From positions 1 through 25,025 of the forward strand of contig JAUWLO010000005.1 of assembly GCA_030613605.1 (NCBI GenBank): DNA of 25,025 nucleotides. The letters are read 5' to 3'. This document shows, one piece after another, positions 1 through 7,188 of this stretch. Position numbers and translations under genes: made by a program. The stretch's first letter is position 1. Each line of letters starts with the position of its first letter. This DNA is from Gammaproteobacteria bacterium (GTDB lineage: Bacteria > Pseudomonadota > Gammaproteobacteria > SZUA-152). Under the pieces are notes generated by a model. The model worked only from the letters and a program-made list of their open reading frames with translations, had not been told where the DNA came from and did no database searches.

Positions 1-179
1 TCATTAACTTTAGTTTCCACAACCTTACGGCCACGGTAATAACCATCAGGACTCACGTGATGACGAAGATGCGTTTCACCAGAAGTGGGTTCTATAGACA
101 ATGTTGGTCCTTTTAGCGCATCGTGCGAGCGGCGCATGCCACGACGTGATGGAGTTACTTTGCTTTTTTGTACAGCCAT
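1..179 (-). CDS. rpmF: 50S ribosomal protein L32 (3' end cut by window)
   Basis: This is a small basic protein of the large ribosomal subunit. The visible 59 residues start MAVQKSKVTPSRRGMRRSHD and continue with a TSGETHLRHH segment and DGYYRGRKV near the end, which match bacterial L32 closely. The L32 family is about 57-60 residues, so only the last residue or so and the stop codon lie beyond position 1. A clear ribosome binding site (GAGGAA on the minus strand, 186-191) sits 6 bases before the ATG. It lies 71 bases downstream of yceD on the same strand, the usual yceD-rpmF pairing that in enterobacteria leads into plsX and the fab genes; those would lie outside the window. Confidence 0.95.
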   Translation of the reverse strand, partial: MAVQKSKVTPSRRGMRRSHDALKGPTLSIEPTSGETHLRHHVSPDGYYRGRKVVETKVN

Positions 180-250
180 GATTTATTCCTCATCTTTCAT
201 TCGAACTAACAACGTTAGTTACTATCAATGTTTACATTATCAGCCAATTT

Positions 251-841
251 TTATGGCTGATTCTTTTTCAATTGTGCCAACACCGCAAACGGGTTTTTCC
301 GCCCGGAGGATGACAAATCTTCCTGTTCTGCTTGCTGGGTAAATTTATCACTCTCATTGACAAGAGTTTTACCTAGAGAGCAATTTTCTATCTCGTGCAT
401 TGCCACAATCGGCAAAGCAAGAATCAATTCGTCTTCCAATATAGAAGCAATACTAATTTCATTACCGCTCACAACCAGGGGGTCGTAGCTATCGGGCAAA
501 CTCTTTGCTGCTTCACGAGAGGGAACAATACCCAAACGCACGTTTAATGTTACAGGATAATCCATATCCTCCATACAACGCTGACATTGAAGTCGAAATA
601 TTGTGGAAACATTACCACCTACTCGAGGAGCACCACCTTCATCAATATCAAAGCACAAGGTAAATTCAACTATACCTTCCACCTCACAACTAGCACCCTT
701 GCTCTCGTCATCCAAACTTTGTGAAGAACGCGCTAACGCCCCCAAACGCTTTAAATCAGCGAGAGGAATTTTCCCTTCAACCGTCCGCCCCTGAGTCGCC
801 AGAGCAATAGGTTCAACGCTATCTGTGAATCGATCCGACAT
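251..841 (-). CDS. yceD: YceD/DUF177 family protein (large-subunit rRNA accumulation protein)
   Basis: This is a 196-residue member of the YceD (DUF177) family, which in bacteria is linked to 23S rRNA accumulation and sits next to rpmF. What is visible: a central CxxC pair in LQCQRCMED near residue 90, an acidic middle section, and the family's typical C-terminal end NPFAVLAQLK. It has no signal peptide or membrane segment, so it is probably cytosolic. It is the first gene of the yceD-rpmF transcript. A strong sigma-70 promoter (851-879) lies so close to the ATG that the message would have almost no leader, and no ribosome binding site is seen. No good alternative Met exists until after residue 85, so the start is fixed by homology to the N-terminal part of the family. 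Confidence 0.9.
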   Translation of the reverse strand: MSDRFTDSVEPIALATQGRTVEGKIPLADLKRLGALARSSQSLDDESKGASCEVEGIVEFTLCFDIDEGGAPRVGGNVSTIFRLQCQRCMEDMDYPVTLNVRLGIVPSREAAKSLPDSYDPLVVSGNEISIASILEDELILALPIVAMHEIENCSLGKTLVNESDKFTQQAEQEDLSSSGRKNPFAVLAQLKKNQP

Positions 842-850
842 AACCGCGCA

Positions 851-879
851 ATTCTAAAAGGAAACTGGATTCTTGTCAA
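851..879 (-). promoter_or_regulatory. sigma-70 promoter of yceD-rpmF
   Basis: On the minus strand TTGACA (874-879) is followed by a 17-base spacer and TAGAAT (851-856). This is a near-consensus promoter. The expected transcription start is near 844, only about 3 bases before the yceD ATG at 841. Confidence 0.7.
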
Positions 880-938
880 AGCTGATATAGATAAATTCAA
901 TACAACCAGTAACTTAGGCAAACCCCTAAATCACTCAC

Positions 939-968
939 TTGACAGAGTGACGACAATTCCTCGATATT
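939..968 (+). promoter_or_regulatory. possible sigma-70 promoter of pycA-pycB
   Basis: A perfect TTGACA (939-944) is followed, after 18 bases, by a poor -10 (GATATT, 963-968). The leader to pycA at 1074 would be about 100 bases. The weak -10 makes this uncertain. Confidence 0.3.
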
Positions 969-1073
969 CCAGTGAGTAACACTATGGAAGCTGTAACGAA
1001 TAACCTCATTCTGTGACAATGAGCTGTAACGTATGGGCACCAAACCCAGGGCTAGCAATACCAGCGAGCATTT

Positions 1074-2492
1074 ATGATAAAAAAAATACTGATCGCCAAT
1101 CGTGGCGAAATTGCCGTACGGATTGCCCGGGCCTGTTCTGAGGCTGGCATTAAGTCTGTGGCCATATATTCCGAGGCTGATCGTTATGCCCTCCACGTCA
1201 AAAAGGCCGATCAGGCCTTCAGCCTCGGCCCTGAAACGGTTTCAGGCTATCTGAACGTCCATAATATCGTCAATCTGGCGGTCGCCACCGGCTGTGATGC
1301 CCTGCATCCAGGGTATGGTTTCCTGTCTGAAAACCCAAAATTGGCGGAGGTATGCCAACAACGGGGCATACAATTCATTGGGCCCAGCGCCGAGGTAATC
1401 CGTCGGCTGGGTAACAAGGTGGAAGCCAGGGCTGCGATGATCAAGGCCGGTATTCCTGTTACTCCCGGCAGCGATGGAAACCTGGAAAACGTCGAACATG
1501 CACTGGAGATTGCCGAAAAAATTGGCTATCCGGTGATGTTAAAAGCCACCAGTGGCGGGGGCGGACGCGGTATTCGGCGCTGCGCCAATGCCAAAGAGCT
1601 GCCAGGAAACTATGACCGCGTCGTCTCCGAGACCAGCAAGGCCTTTGGCAGCACTGAGGTCTTTCTGGAAAAGTGCATCGATAACCCCCGCCATATTGAG
1701 GTGCAAATACTGGCCGACAGCCATGGCAAGGTCATTCATCTGTTTGAGCGTGATTGCTCTATTCAACGTCGGCATCAAAAACTCATCGAAATCGCCCCAT
1801 CTCCCCAGCTCACCGATGAACAGAGAAAAATGATTGGCAAACTGGCTGTCACCGCCGCCAAATCCGTAGGCTATGAAAATGCCGGCACAGTCGAATTTCT
1901 GCTGGATGAGGACGACAATTTCTATTTTATGGAGGTCAATACCCGACTTCAGGTAGAACATACGATTACCGAGGAAATTACCGGTATCGACATAGTTCAG
2001 GAGCAAATACGCATCGCGGCCGGACTGAAGTTGAAATACACCCAACGTGAGGTCAAGCGCCGTGGATTTGCGATGGAATTCCGCATTAATGCCGAAGACC
2101 CTAAAAATAATTTTTTACCCAGTTTTGGGCGCGTAACCCGCTACTTTGCCCCTGGTGGGCCCGGCGTACGCACCGATGCCGCTATTTATACCGGTTACGA
2201 AATACCCCCTTATTATGATTCCATGTGCGCCAAGCTCACGGTATGGGCGCTGGACTGGGATTCGTTACTGGATCGCGCCGAGCGTGCCCTGCAAGACATC
2301 AGCGTATACGGTGTGAAAACCACCATCCCCTATTATCAGGAGATTTTAAAATCGGCCCAGTTCCAGACGGGTAAATTCGACACTTCCTTTGTCGAAACAC
2401 ATCCGGAATTAACTCAATACTCTGTGTATCGATCATCAAGGGATCTAGCCGCTGCCATAGGTGCTGCTATAGCTGCGCATATGGGGCTTTAG
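1074..2492 (+). CDS. pycA: Pyruvate carboxylase subunit A (biotin carboxylase)
   Basis: This 472-residue protein is the ATP-dependent biotin carboxylase half of a two-subunit carboxylase: it loads bicarbonate-derived CO2 onto the biotin of the partner subunit. The N-terminal IANRGEIAVRI, the glycine-rich ATP-grasp loop (SGGGGRGIR, about residues 162-170), ERDCSIQRRHQK, and the active-site block MEVNTRLQVEH (286-296) are all present. It resembles AccC (about 450 residues), but the gene downstream is an OadA/PycB-type protein rather than accB, which favours pyruvate carboxylase. The start codon is ATG with only a weak GCGAG upstream. By eye its GC content is higher than that of the surrounding genes. 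Confidence 0.88.
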   Translation: MIKKILIANRGEIAVRIARACSEAGIKSVAIYSEADRYALHVKKADQAFSLGPETVSGYLNVHNIVNLAVATGCDALHPGYGFLSENPKLAEVCQQRGIQFIGPSAEVIRRLGNKVEARAAMIKAGIPVTPGSDGNLENVEHALEIAEKIGYPVMLKATSGGGGRGIRRCANAKELPGNYDRVVSETSKAFGSTEVFLEKCIDNPRHIEVQILADSHGKVIHLFERDCSIQRRHQKLIEIAPSPQLTDEQRKMIGKLAVTAAKSVGYENAGTVEFLLDEDDNFYFMEVNTRLQVEHTITEEITGIDIVQEQIRIAAGLKLKYTQREVKRRGFAMEFRINAEDPKNNFLPSFGRVTRYFAPGGPGVRTDAAIYTGYEIPPYYDSMCAKLTVWALDWDSLLDRAERALQDISVYGVKTTIPYYQEILKSAQFQTGKFDTSFVETHPELTQYSVYRSSRDLAAAIGAAIAAHMGL

Positions 2493-2537
2493 ATTCATTT
2501 GAAATCGAATAAAAAATTAAATAAAAATATAACAACT

Positions 2538-2573
2538 AATAGAATATTTTTTAATAGAACCTTTCAAATAGAA
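2538..2573 (+). repeat. three AATAGAA direct repeats before pycB
   Basis: AATAGAA occurs at 2538, 2553 and 2567, with steps of 15 and 14 bases, in the AT-rich 86-98 base gap between pycA and pycB. An 8-base inverted pair, ATTTGAAA (2497-2504) and TTTCAAAT (2562-2569), lies around it. The meaning is unknown and it may be only low-complexity AT-rich DNA. Confidence 0.35.
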
Positions 2574-2580
2574 CAACAAT

Positions 2581-2585
2581 GGAAA
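2581..2585 (+). promoter_or_regulatory. ribosome binding site deciding the pycB start
   Basis: GGAAA lies 5 bases before the ATG at 2591. An earlier in-frame ATG at 2579 has no purine-rich site in front, so 2591 is the better start. Confidence 0.5.
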
Positions 2586-2590
2586 CAACC

Positions 2591-4417
2591 ATGAGCCAAG
2601 TCCACATCACTGATACCGTACTGCGCGATGCCCACCAATCGTTGCTGGCCACACGCATGCGTACCGAAGACATGCTGCCCATCTGCAGCAAACTCGATGA
2701 TGTTGGTTACTGGTCGCTGGAAATGTGGGGTGGCGCGACGTTTGATGCCTGCATTCGATTTTTGAAGGAAGATCCATGGGAACGGCTAAGACAACTTCGC
2801 GAAGCCCTGCCCAATACTCGCCTGCAAATGTTGTTACGTGGTCAAAACCTGCTGGGCTATCGTCATTATTCTGATGACGTCACCAAAGCCTTTGTAAAAT
2901 TATCCGCGGACAATGGCATTGATGTTTTCCGTATTTTTGATGCGCTCAACGACGTGCGCAATTTGCGCGTCTCTATTGAAGCCGTCAAAAAAGCCGGCAA
3001 ACACGCCCAGGGCGCTATTAGCTACACTATTAGTCCCGTTCACACGGTGGAACAGTTTGTCGACATGGCAAAAGAATTATGTGATATGGGCTGCGATAGC
3101 ATCGCTATTAAAGACATGGCAGGCTTACTTACTCCTACAGCCACCGCTGAATTAACTAAAGCACTGGTTAATGCGCTCGACGTGCCCGTTCATCTTCATT
3201 CTCACGCAACGGCTGGTCTTGCCAGCATGTGCCAGATGAAAGCCATAGAGAATGGTTGTCGACACATTGACACGGCTATATCGACACTGGCGGGAGGCAC
3301 CAGTCATCCACCAACGGAAAGTATGGTCGCAGCCCTCAGAGACACCGAATACGATACAAAACTTAATCTTGAAACTTTGCAGGAAATTGGTTTTTATTTT
3401 TACGAAGTACGTAAAAAATATCATCAGTTTGAAAGTGAGTTTACTGGTCTGGATACACGTGTGCAGGTCAATCAGGTACCGGGTGGAATGATTTCCAACT
3501 TATCTAACCAGCTCAAAGAACAAGGTGCACTGGAACACATGAACGAGGTATTGGCGGAAATTCCACGTGTGCGAAAAGACCTGGGTTACCCCCCACTAGT
3601 AACACCTACTTCACAGATTGTTGGTACCCAGGCCTTGCTTAATGTTCTCTCTGAAACTCGCTATAAAAGCATTACCAATGAGGTAAAACTCTACCTGCAA
3701 GGCCGTTATGGGAAACCACCGGCCGAAGTCAATGCCTCGGTCCGTCAACAAGCCATTGGTAACGAGGATGTTATCACCTGCCGACCGGCTGATCTTATAG
3801 ATCCTGAAATGGAAAAATTACGCGGCGAAATTGGCACAACGGCAAAAACTGACGAAGATGTGTTGATCTATGCCATGTTCCCGGAAATAGGACGTAACTT
3901 TCTTGAGCAACGTAATGAAGGCACATTAGTTCCAGAATTACTCGAACCAGCGCCAGGCGATACACAAGCCTATTGTGCCGCCGCCACTGAGTTCAATGTC
4001 GCCATGCATGGCGAAAATTTTCACATCAAGGTCACTGGCACCGGTCACAAAATGCAGGACAAACGCGCGTTTTATATAAATGTAGACGGTGTTCCAGAAG
4101 AGGTCATTATCGAATCACTCGATGAAGTCGTTACCTCTGGCGACGTGGAAACTGCGCGCACTTCCTCACGTAGTGCGGGCAGTAGCAGGCCCAAAGCAAC
4201 CTCCCCCGGCCATGTTACCACCTCCATGCCCGGCATTATTGTTGATGTACTGGTGGCCGTTGGAGATAAAGTGGCAGCCGGTGACCCCGTGCTGGTTACC
4301 GAAGCCATGAAAATGGAAACAGAAATTCAGGCACCTATAGCAGGTACCATCAAGAACATTCATGTACAAAAAGGTGACAGCGTTAACCCGGATGAATCGC
4401 TAATTGAAATAGAATAA
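2591..4417 (+). CDS. pycB: Pyruvate carboxylase subunit B / OadA-like carboxyltransferase with biotin carrier
   Basis: This protein of about 608 residues transfers the carboxyl group from biotin to pyruvate, giving oxaloacetate for the TCA cycle. It starts with the carboxyltransferase TIM-barrel signature DTVLRDAHQS, has the metal-binding HLHSHATAG, and the IKDMAGLL segment that carries the carboxylated lysine of this family. After a conserved carboxylase domain and a Ser/Pro/Ala linker (about residues 522-540) comes a C-terminal biotinyl domain with EAMKMETEI as the biotin attachment site. The protein is closely related to oxaloacetate decarboxylase alpha (OadA). No oadB or oadG sodium-pump genes are next to it and a biotin carboxylase precedes it, so pyruvate carboxylase is the better call. 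It converges on sbcB with only 7 bases between stops. Confidence 0.88.
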   Translation: MSQVHITDTVLRDAHQSLLATRMRTEDMLPICSKLDDVGYWSLEMWGGATFDACIRFLKEDPWERLRQLREALPNTRLQMLLRGQNLLGYRHYSDDVTKAFVKLSADNGIDVFRIFDALNDVRNLRVSIEAVKKAGKHAQGAISYTISPVHTVEQFVDMAKELCDMGCDSIAIKDMAGLLTPTATAELTKALVNALDVPVHLHSHATAGLASMCQMKAIENGCRHIDTAISTLAGGTSHPPTESMVAALRDTEYDTKLNLETLQEIGFYFYEVRKKYHQFESEFTGLDTRVQVNQVPGGMISNLSNQLKEQGALEHMNEVLAEIPRVRKDLGYPPLVTPTSQIVGTQALLNVLSETRYKSITNEVKLYLQGRYGKPPAEVNASVRQQAIGNEDVITCRPADLIDPEMEKLRGEIGTTAKTDEDVLIYAMFPEIGRNFLEQRNEGTLVPELLEPAPGDTQAYCAAATEFNVAMHGENFHIKVTGTGHKMQDKRAFYINVDGVPEEVIIESLDEVVTSGDVETARTSSRSAGSSRPKATSPGHVTTSMPGIIVDVLVAVGDKVAAGDPVLVTEAMKMETEIQAPIAGTIKNIHVQKGDSVNPDESLIEIE

Positions 4418-4424
4418 CTATTTA

Positions 4425-5885
4425 TTAGTTCGAAATTGACTCAATAATACTTTGCGAATATTGATCCAGCTCATCCAGCATCCCTATACTTTCTTTAGCA
4501 AGATCTTCTTTCTGGCGCGCATCAGCAATAGCTTGATTAAAATCATCAAACGTAAACCCCGAACCGCCATTTGATGCTAAAAGACGCTGGCGCCGGAATT
4601 CATCCCAACGTTCTTTTTCACTCTGATTAAATGTCTCCGGATAATTGCGCGCTCTAAAACGAAACAGCATCTCAGAAAGCCGGTCATCATCAAAAGGTAA
4701 ATCAAGCAGTCCTAGCTGATCAGGCTCTGTTTCATGAACAAGTTCCATACGTGCGCGGTCATCGTTTGAAAAAAAGCCACCGCCGTACAGCATAAAATCT
4801 GGATCAGTGACCGGTTCAAAATTGCGATCCTTAAAGATGGCCTGACTATTCTTTATAAACTGGGGAGATGCCTGAATAGTTGCCAGGTGTTGATGTGCGA
4901 CATCGACATCGATTTTCCACCGTGCAGCTGATTCTTCTGACATGGTATTGGCCGGCACGACAATCGGGCTTTTATTAATATGTATCGTTTTAATGGGCAG
5001 CCGATCATAACCCTCCGGCAATTCATCCTGACGCACAAATAAACGTTCACCCATTTCCTTCACACTCAACGTTAAAAATGATTGCGGGTCTACCCTCAAG
5101 TCATAAACTATCACTTCATTTTTATTCGTAGGGTGAGTGGCTATTGGCGCCACCAATGCAATACAGCCTTGATCTGACGGATACATAGAAGAAACATGCA
5201 AAACAGGAATTGGTTTGGCGATATTAAGCAGCTGTGCAATCTGTTGCTTTGTACGCCGTGAAAATACGTACTCGTATAAACGAGGTTGTGTTTTCCGTAT
5301 TAACTTAGCCAGGGAAATTGTTGCATGAACATCAGACAAGGCATCATGCGCAGCCTCATGACTAATTCCATTCGCCACTGTTAATTGATCCAGACGGAAG
5401 CTGGGCTTACCATCGGGATGAGTCGGCCACTCTATGCCCTCTGGTCGAAGTGCATAGGTTAACCTCACCATATCGATAATATCCCAACGTGAATTCCCAT
5501 TTTGCCATTCGCGTGCATAGGCATCGAAAAGATTGCGATACAGGGTAAAACGAGTAATTTCGTCATCAAAACGAATATTGTTATAACCCACGACACAGGT
5601 ATTGGGTTGAGAAAACTCATCATTGATCAAACCGATAAATTCGACTTCAGGCAAACCTTCAGCCAATGCCTTTTGAGGGGTAATACCTGTAATCAAGCAT
5701 GCTTCCGGATGTGGTAAAAAATCATCTGCCGGACGGCAGTAAATGCACAATGGATCGCCAATGACATTAAGGTCGAGGTCTGTGCGTAAACCCGCAAATT
5801 GCACGGGGCGATCCCGACGCGGATCGGCTCCAAAAGTCTCATAGTCATACCAGTACAGACTTGGTTCGTTGTTATTATGTGCCAA
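4425..5885 (-). CDS. sbcB: Exodeoxyribonuclease I
   Basis: This 486-residue DEDDh exonuclease degrades single-stranded DNA from the 3' end and acts in recombination and mismatch repair. The five catalytic positions of the E. coli enzyme can be placed: D14 and E16 in DYETFG, D107 in NNIRFDDE, and H180 and D185 in HDALSDVHATI. The SH3-like and C-terminal helical parts follow, and the total length is close to the 475 residues of E. coli SbcB. The start appears to be TTG at 5885: no in-frame ATG or GTG lies between it and the in-frame stop seven codons upstream, and GGGAT is placed about 7 bases before it. It forms its own unit, convergent with the pyruvate carboxylase genes. Confidence 0.93.
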   Translation of the reverse strand: MAHNNNEPSLYWYDYETFGADPRRDRPVQFAGLRTDLDLNVIGDPLCIYCRPADDFLPHPEACLITGITPQKALAEGLPEVEFIGLINDEFSQPNTCVVGYNNIRFDDEITRFTLYRNLFDAYAREWQNGNSRWDIIDMVRLTYALRPEGIEWPTHPDGKPSFRLDQLTVANGISHEAAHDALSDVHATISLAKLIRKTQPRLYEYVFSRRTKQQIAQLLNIAKPIPVLHVSSMYPSDQGCIALVAPIATHPTNKNEVIVYDLRVDPQSFLTLSVKEMGERLFVRQDELPEGYDRLPIKTIHINKSPIVVPANTMSEESAARWKIDVDVAHQHLATIQASPQFIKNSQAIFKDRNFEPVTDPDFMLYGGGFFSNDDRARMELVHETEPDQLGLLDLPFDDDRLSEMLFRFRARNYPETFNQSEKERWDEFRRQRLLASNGGSGFTFDDFNQAIADARQKEDLAKESIGMLDELDQYSQSIIESISN

Positions 5886-5970
5886 TACTGAATATCCCGT
5901 TCATGATGCTAATTTAGTAACCATTATATTTACAATATAATTGCCCATCAAAGCCTGCTCATTCAAACCA

Positions 5971-5996
5971 ATGTCAGATTGCCATGAATCTGACAT
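5971..5996. repeat. perfect 10-bp inverted repeat upstream of sbcB
   Basis: ATGTCAGATT (5971-5980) and AATCTGACAT (5987-5996) are exact reverse complements around a 6-base loop. There is no T-run, so it is not a standard terminator. It lies about 86 bases upstream of the sbcB start and could be a regulator-binding dyad or a remnant. Confidence 0.6.
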
Positions 5997-6068
5997 GCGT
6001 GTATCACCATCGACCATTTCATCTCTTAATACAGGAATAAATCTCAGATGAGTTTTCCTGCCTGCACG

Positions 6069-6347
6069 TTATTTCCTTTGGGCATCCTTAACTGGCTCCT
6101 GTCGTGCCACATTACTGCCATTCAGGAAAGTACCATTAGTAGAACCGGGGTATTCAAGGAAATAGTGGCCATTTTTGGTAAAAATCCTGCTGTGTCGTCG
6201 ACCCACAGGATTTTCAGGTGGTGAAATGTCGGGTGAAGAAGAAGAGGCCTTTTCATCATGCCGGCCAACCACCACCTTATCTCCCTGCAAAAATACCCTG
6301 CCCGCCAAAACCCCGTTAAAAACCTCCAGCCTTGCGTTTAATGATAA
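6069..6347 (-). pseudogene. FHA-domain gene remnant
   Basis: The reading frame shows an FHA phosphothreonine-binding domain: RLEVFNGVLAGRVF, then VVVGRHD, a GRRHSRI strand, YFLEYPGSTNGTFLNG, then the frame stops at 6069 soon after. FHA homology begins before the only usable start (TTG at 6308): residues RLEVFNGVLAG lie upstream of it in the same frame, with no ATG or GTG back to the in-frame stop at 6348-6350. The conserved last FHA strands (the usual DGD-x-I-x-I-G block) are missing or lost after the TAA; the same frame then stays open to 5901 with one DGD. I read it as a broken 5' and 3' remnant of an FHA protein, though a 79-residue mini-FHA starting at TTG cannot be ruled out. It points away from the kinase operon, whose last gene also encodes FHA domains. 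Confidence 0.6.
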
Positions 6348-6480
6348 CTAATTGTTTTTACTTGTTATTTTTCGGTTTCCAGCTCCCTGAAATAGTGTAA
6401 ATCACCCATCAAATGACGTATATGAAGTTACCACCATGACACCATATATAGCATAGGCTCACAACATTTCGGGTTTGGGC

Positions 6481-6511
6481 CTGAGTTTTATGTCACGATA
6501 TGAAAACTCAG
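6481..6511. repeat. 9-bp inverted repeat (hairpin) upstream of the kinase operon
   Basis: CTGAGTTTT (6481-6489) and AAAACTCAG (6503-6511) are exact reverse complements around 13 bases. No T-run follows on the plus strand. The role is unknown. Confidence 0.55.
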
Positions 6512-6530
6512 TGTATCAATTAGAATAGGG

Positions 6531-6586
6531 TCAGCATTATGGTTTTTTTACACAAATAAGCACTGAGAAATTGCGTATAATGCTGA
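6531..6586. repeat. 10-bp inverted repeat whose right arm covers the -10 box
   Basis: TCAGCATTAT (6531-6540) and ATAATGCTGA (6577-6586) are perfect reverse complements 36 bases apart. The right arm overlaps the TATAAT of the proposed operon promoter, which is the geometry expected of paired operator half-sites, although chance cannot be excluded. Confidence 0.5.
6553..6581 (+). promoter_or_regulatory. probable promoter of the kinase-PilT-FHA operon
   Basis: A perfect TATAAT lies at 6576-6581, 65 bases before the first gene. The hexamer 17 bases upstream (CAAATA, 6553-6558) is a poor -35, so an activator may be needed. Confidence 0.4.
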
Positions 6587-6646
6587 TTATTCGGTGTATT
6601 TAACTTTTGTGTCCGCTGAACTTACCACCACAAACAGGATGTTTAC

Positions 6647-7138
6647 GTGAATAATAAAACACTTAAGGTTTCTAAAAAACTCTATGCGGTTACGCTTTGG
6701 GTTCACCCCGAAGGACGTGTCGTTGGCTCACTCTTTTTAAGAGAACAAAGCCCCGACTATAGTGGCACCGAACTGCCACTTGAGGCACTAAACCGATGCC
6801 AGTCATTCCTTGTGTTCAAGGTGGATGACCCCGATGAGTTGCGGTTCTATAACATTAAATCCGTTATACGGGTGGAACTTAAATCTAATGACTCCGAGCT
6901 GTCTGCTGGTACGGAACCGATGCAATGCCATCTCCACATGATGGACGGATCACTCATCCATGGTAAAATTTTTGAGTCCTTACCTCCTGATCGTGCCCGA
7001 TTACTGGACTACCTCAATCGAGAAGAAGAAAACTTCATCAAGGTTCATATCGAAAGTGGGCTTATTTATCTTATTAATAAGTCATACATCAATCATGTAC
7101 ATGTAACAGGCATTGGAGACACTGAAGATGATGTGTAA
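6647..7138 (+). CDS. Unknown small cytosolic protein, first gene of the kinase-PilT operon
   Basis: I do not recognise this 163-residue protein with confidence. It has no signal peptide or membrane segment and seems rich in beta strands: an N-terminal strand KLYAVTLWVHPEGRVVGSLFL, a central SVIRVEL, and a C-terminal part with LHMMDGSLIHGKIF, RLLDYLNREEENFIKV and LIYLINKSYINHV. The last pattern (a short sheet ending in a line such as YLINKxYI) resembles small domains of unknown function with a compact beta fold, but I cannot assign a family. The start is GTG with a good AGGAT site 6 bases before it. It sits 50 bases upstream of the HEAT-kinase gene on the same strand and is very likely co-transcribed, so it may be an accessory or target of that module. 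Confidence 0.75.
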   Translation: MNNKTLKVSKKLYAVTLWVHPEGRVVGSLFLREQSPDYSGTELPLEALNRCQSFLVFKVDDPDELRFYNIKSVIRVELKSNDSELSAGTEPMQCHLHMMDGSLIHGKIFESLPPDRARLLDYLNREEENFIKVHIESGLIYLINKSYINHVHVTGIGDTEDDV

Positions 7139-7188
7139 TTTTCAGCCGATGCCTCTCACCAGGAAAAGTATTCTTTGAGCATGCATAG

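Larger units (their letters stand above)
5886..6646. other. 761-base stretch without an intact gene
   Basis: Between sbcB and the operon at 6647 no convincing complete gene is seen on either strand. The stretch holds the FHA remnant, three inverted repeats (5971-5996, 6481-6511, 6531-6586) and the probable promoter of the following operon. It looks like decayed sequence plus a regulatory region. Confidence 0.6.

Noticed and set aside
1539..2045. 168-residue minus-strand open frame inside pycA
   Set aside because: It lies wholly antisense to a strongly conserved gene, has no recognisable domain, and reads as a codon-bias shadow.
1074..2492. Acetyl-CoA carboxylase biotin carboxylase (accC)
   Set aside because: The motif pattern fits both, but accB is not adjacent and an OadA/PycB-type subunit follows, so pyruvate carboxylase subunit A is preferred.
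2591..4417. Sodium-pumping oxaloacetate decarboxylase alpha subunit
   Set aside because: No oadG or oadB gene is adjacent, and a biotin carboxylase gene precedes it.
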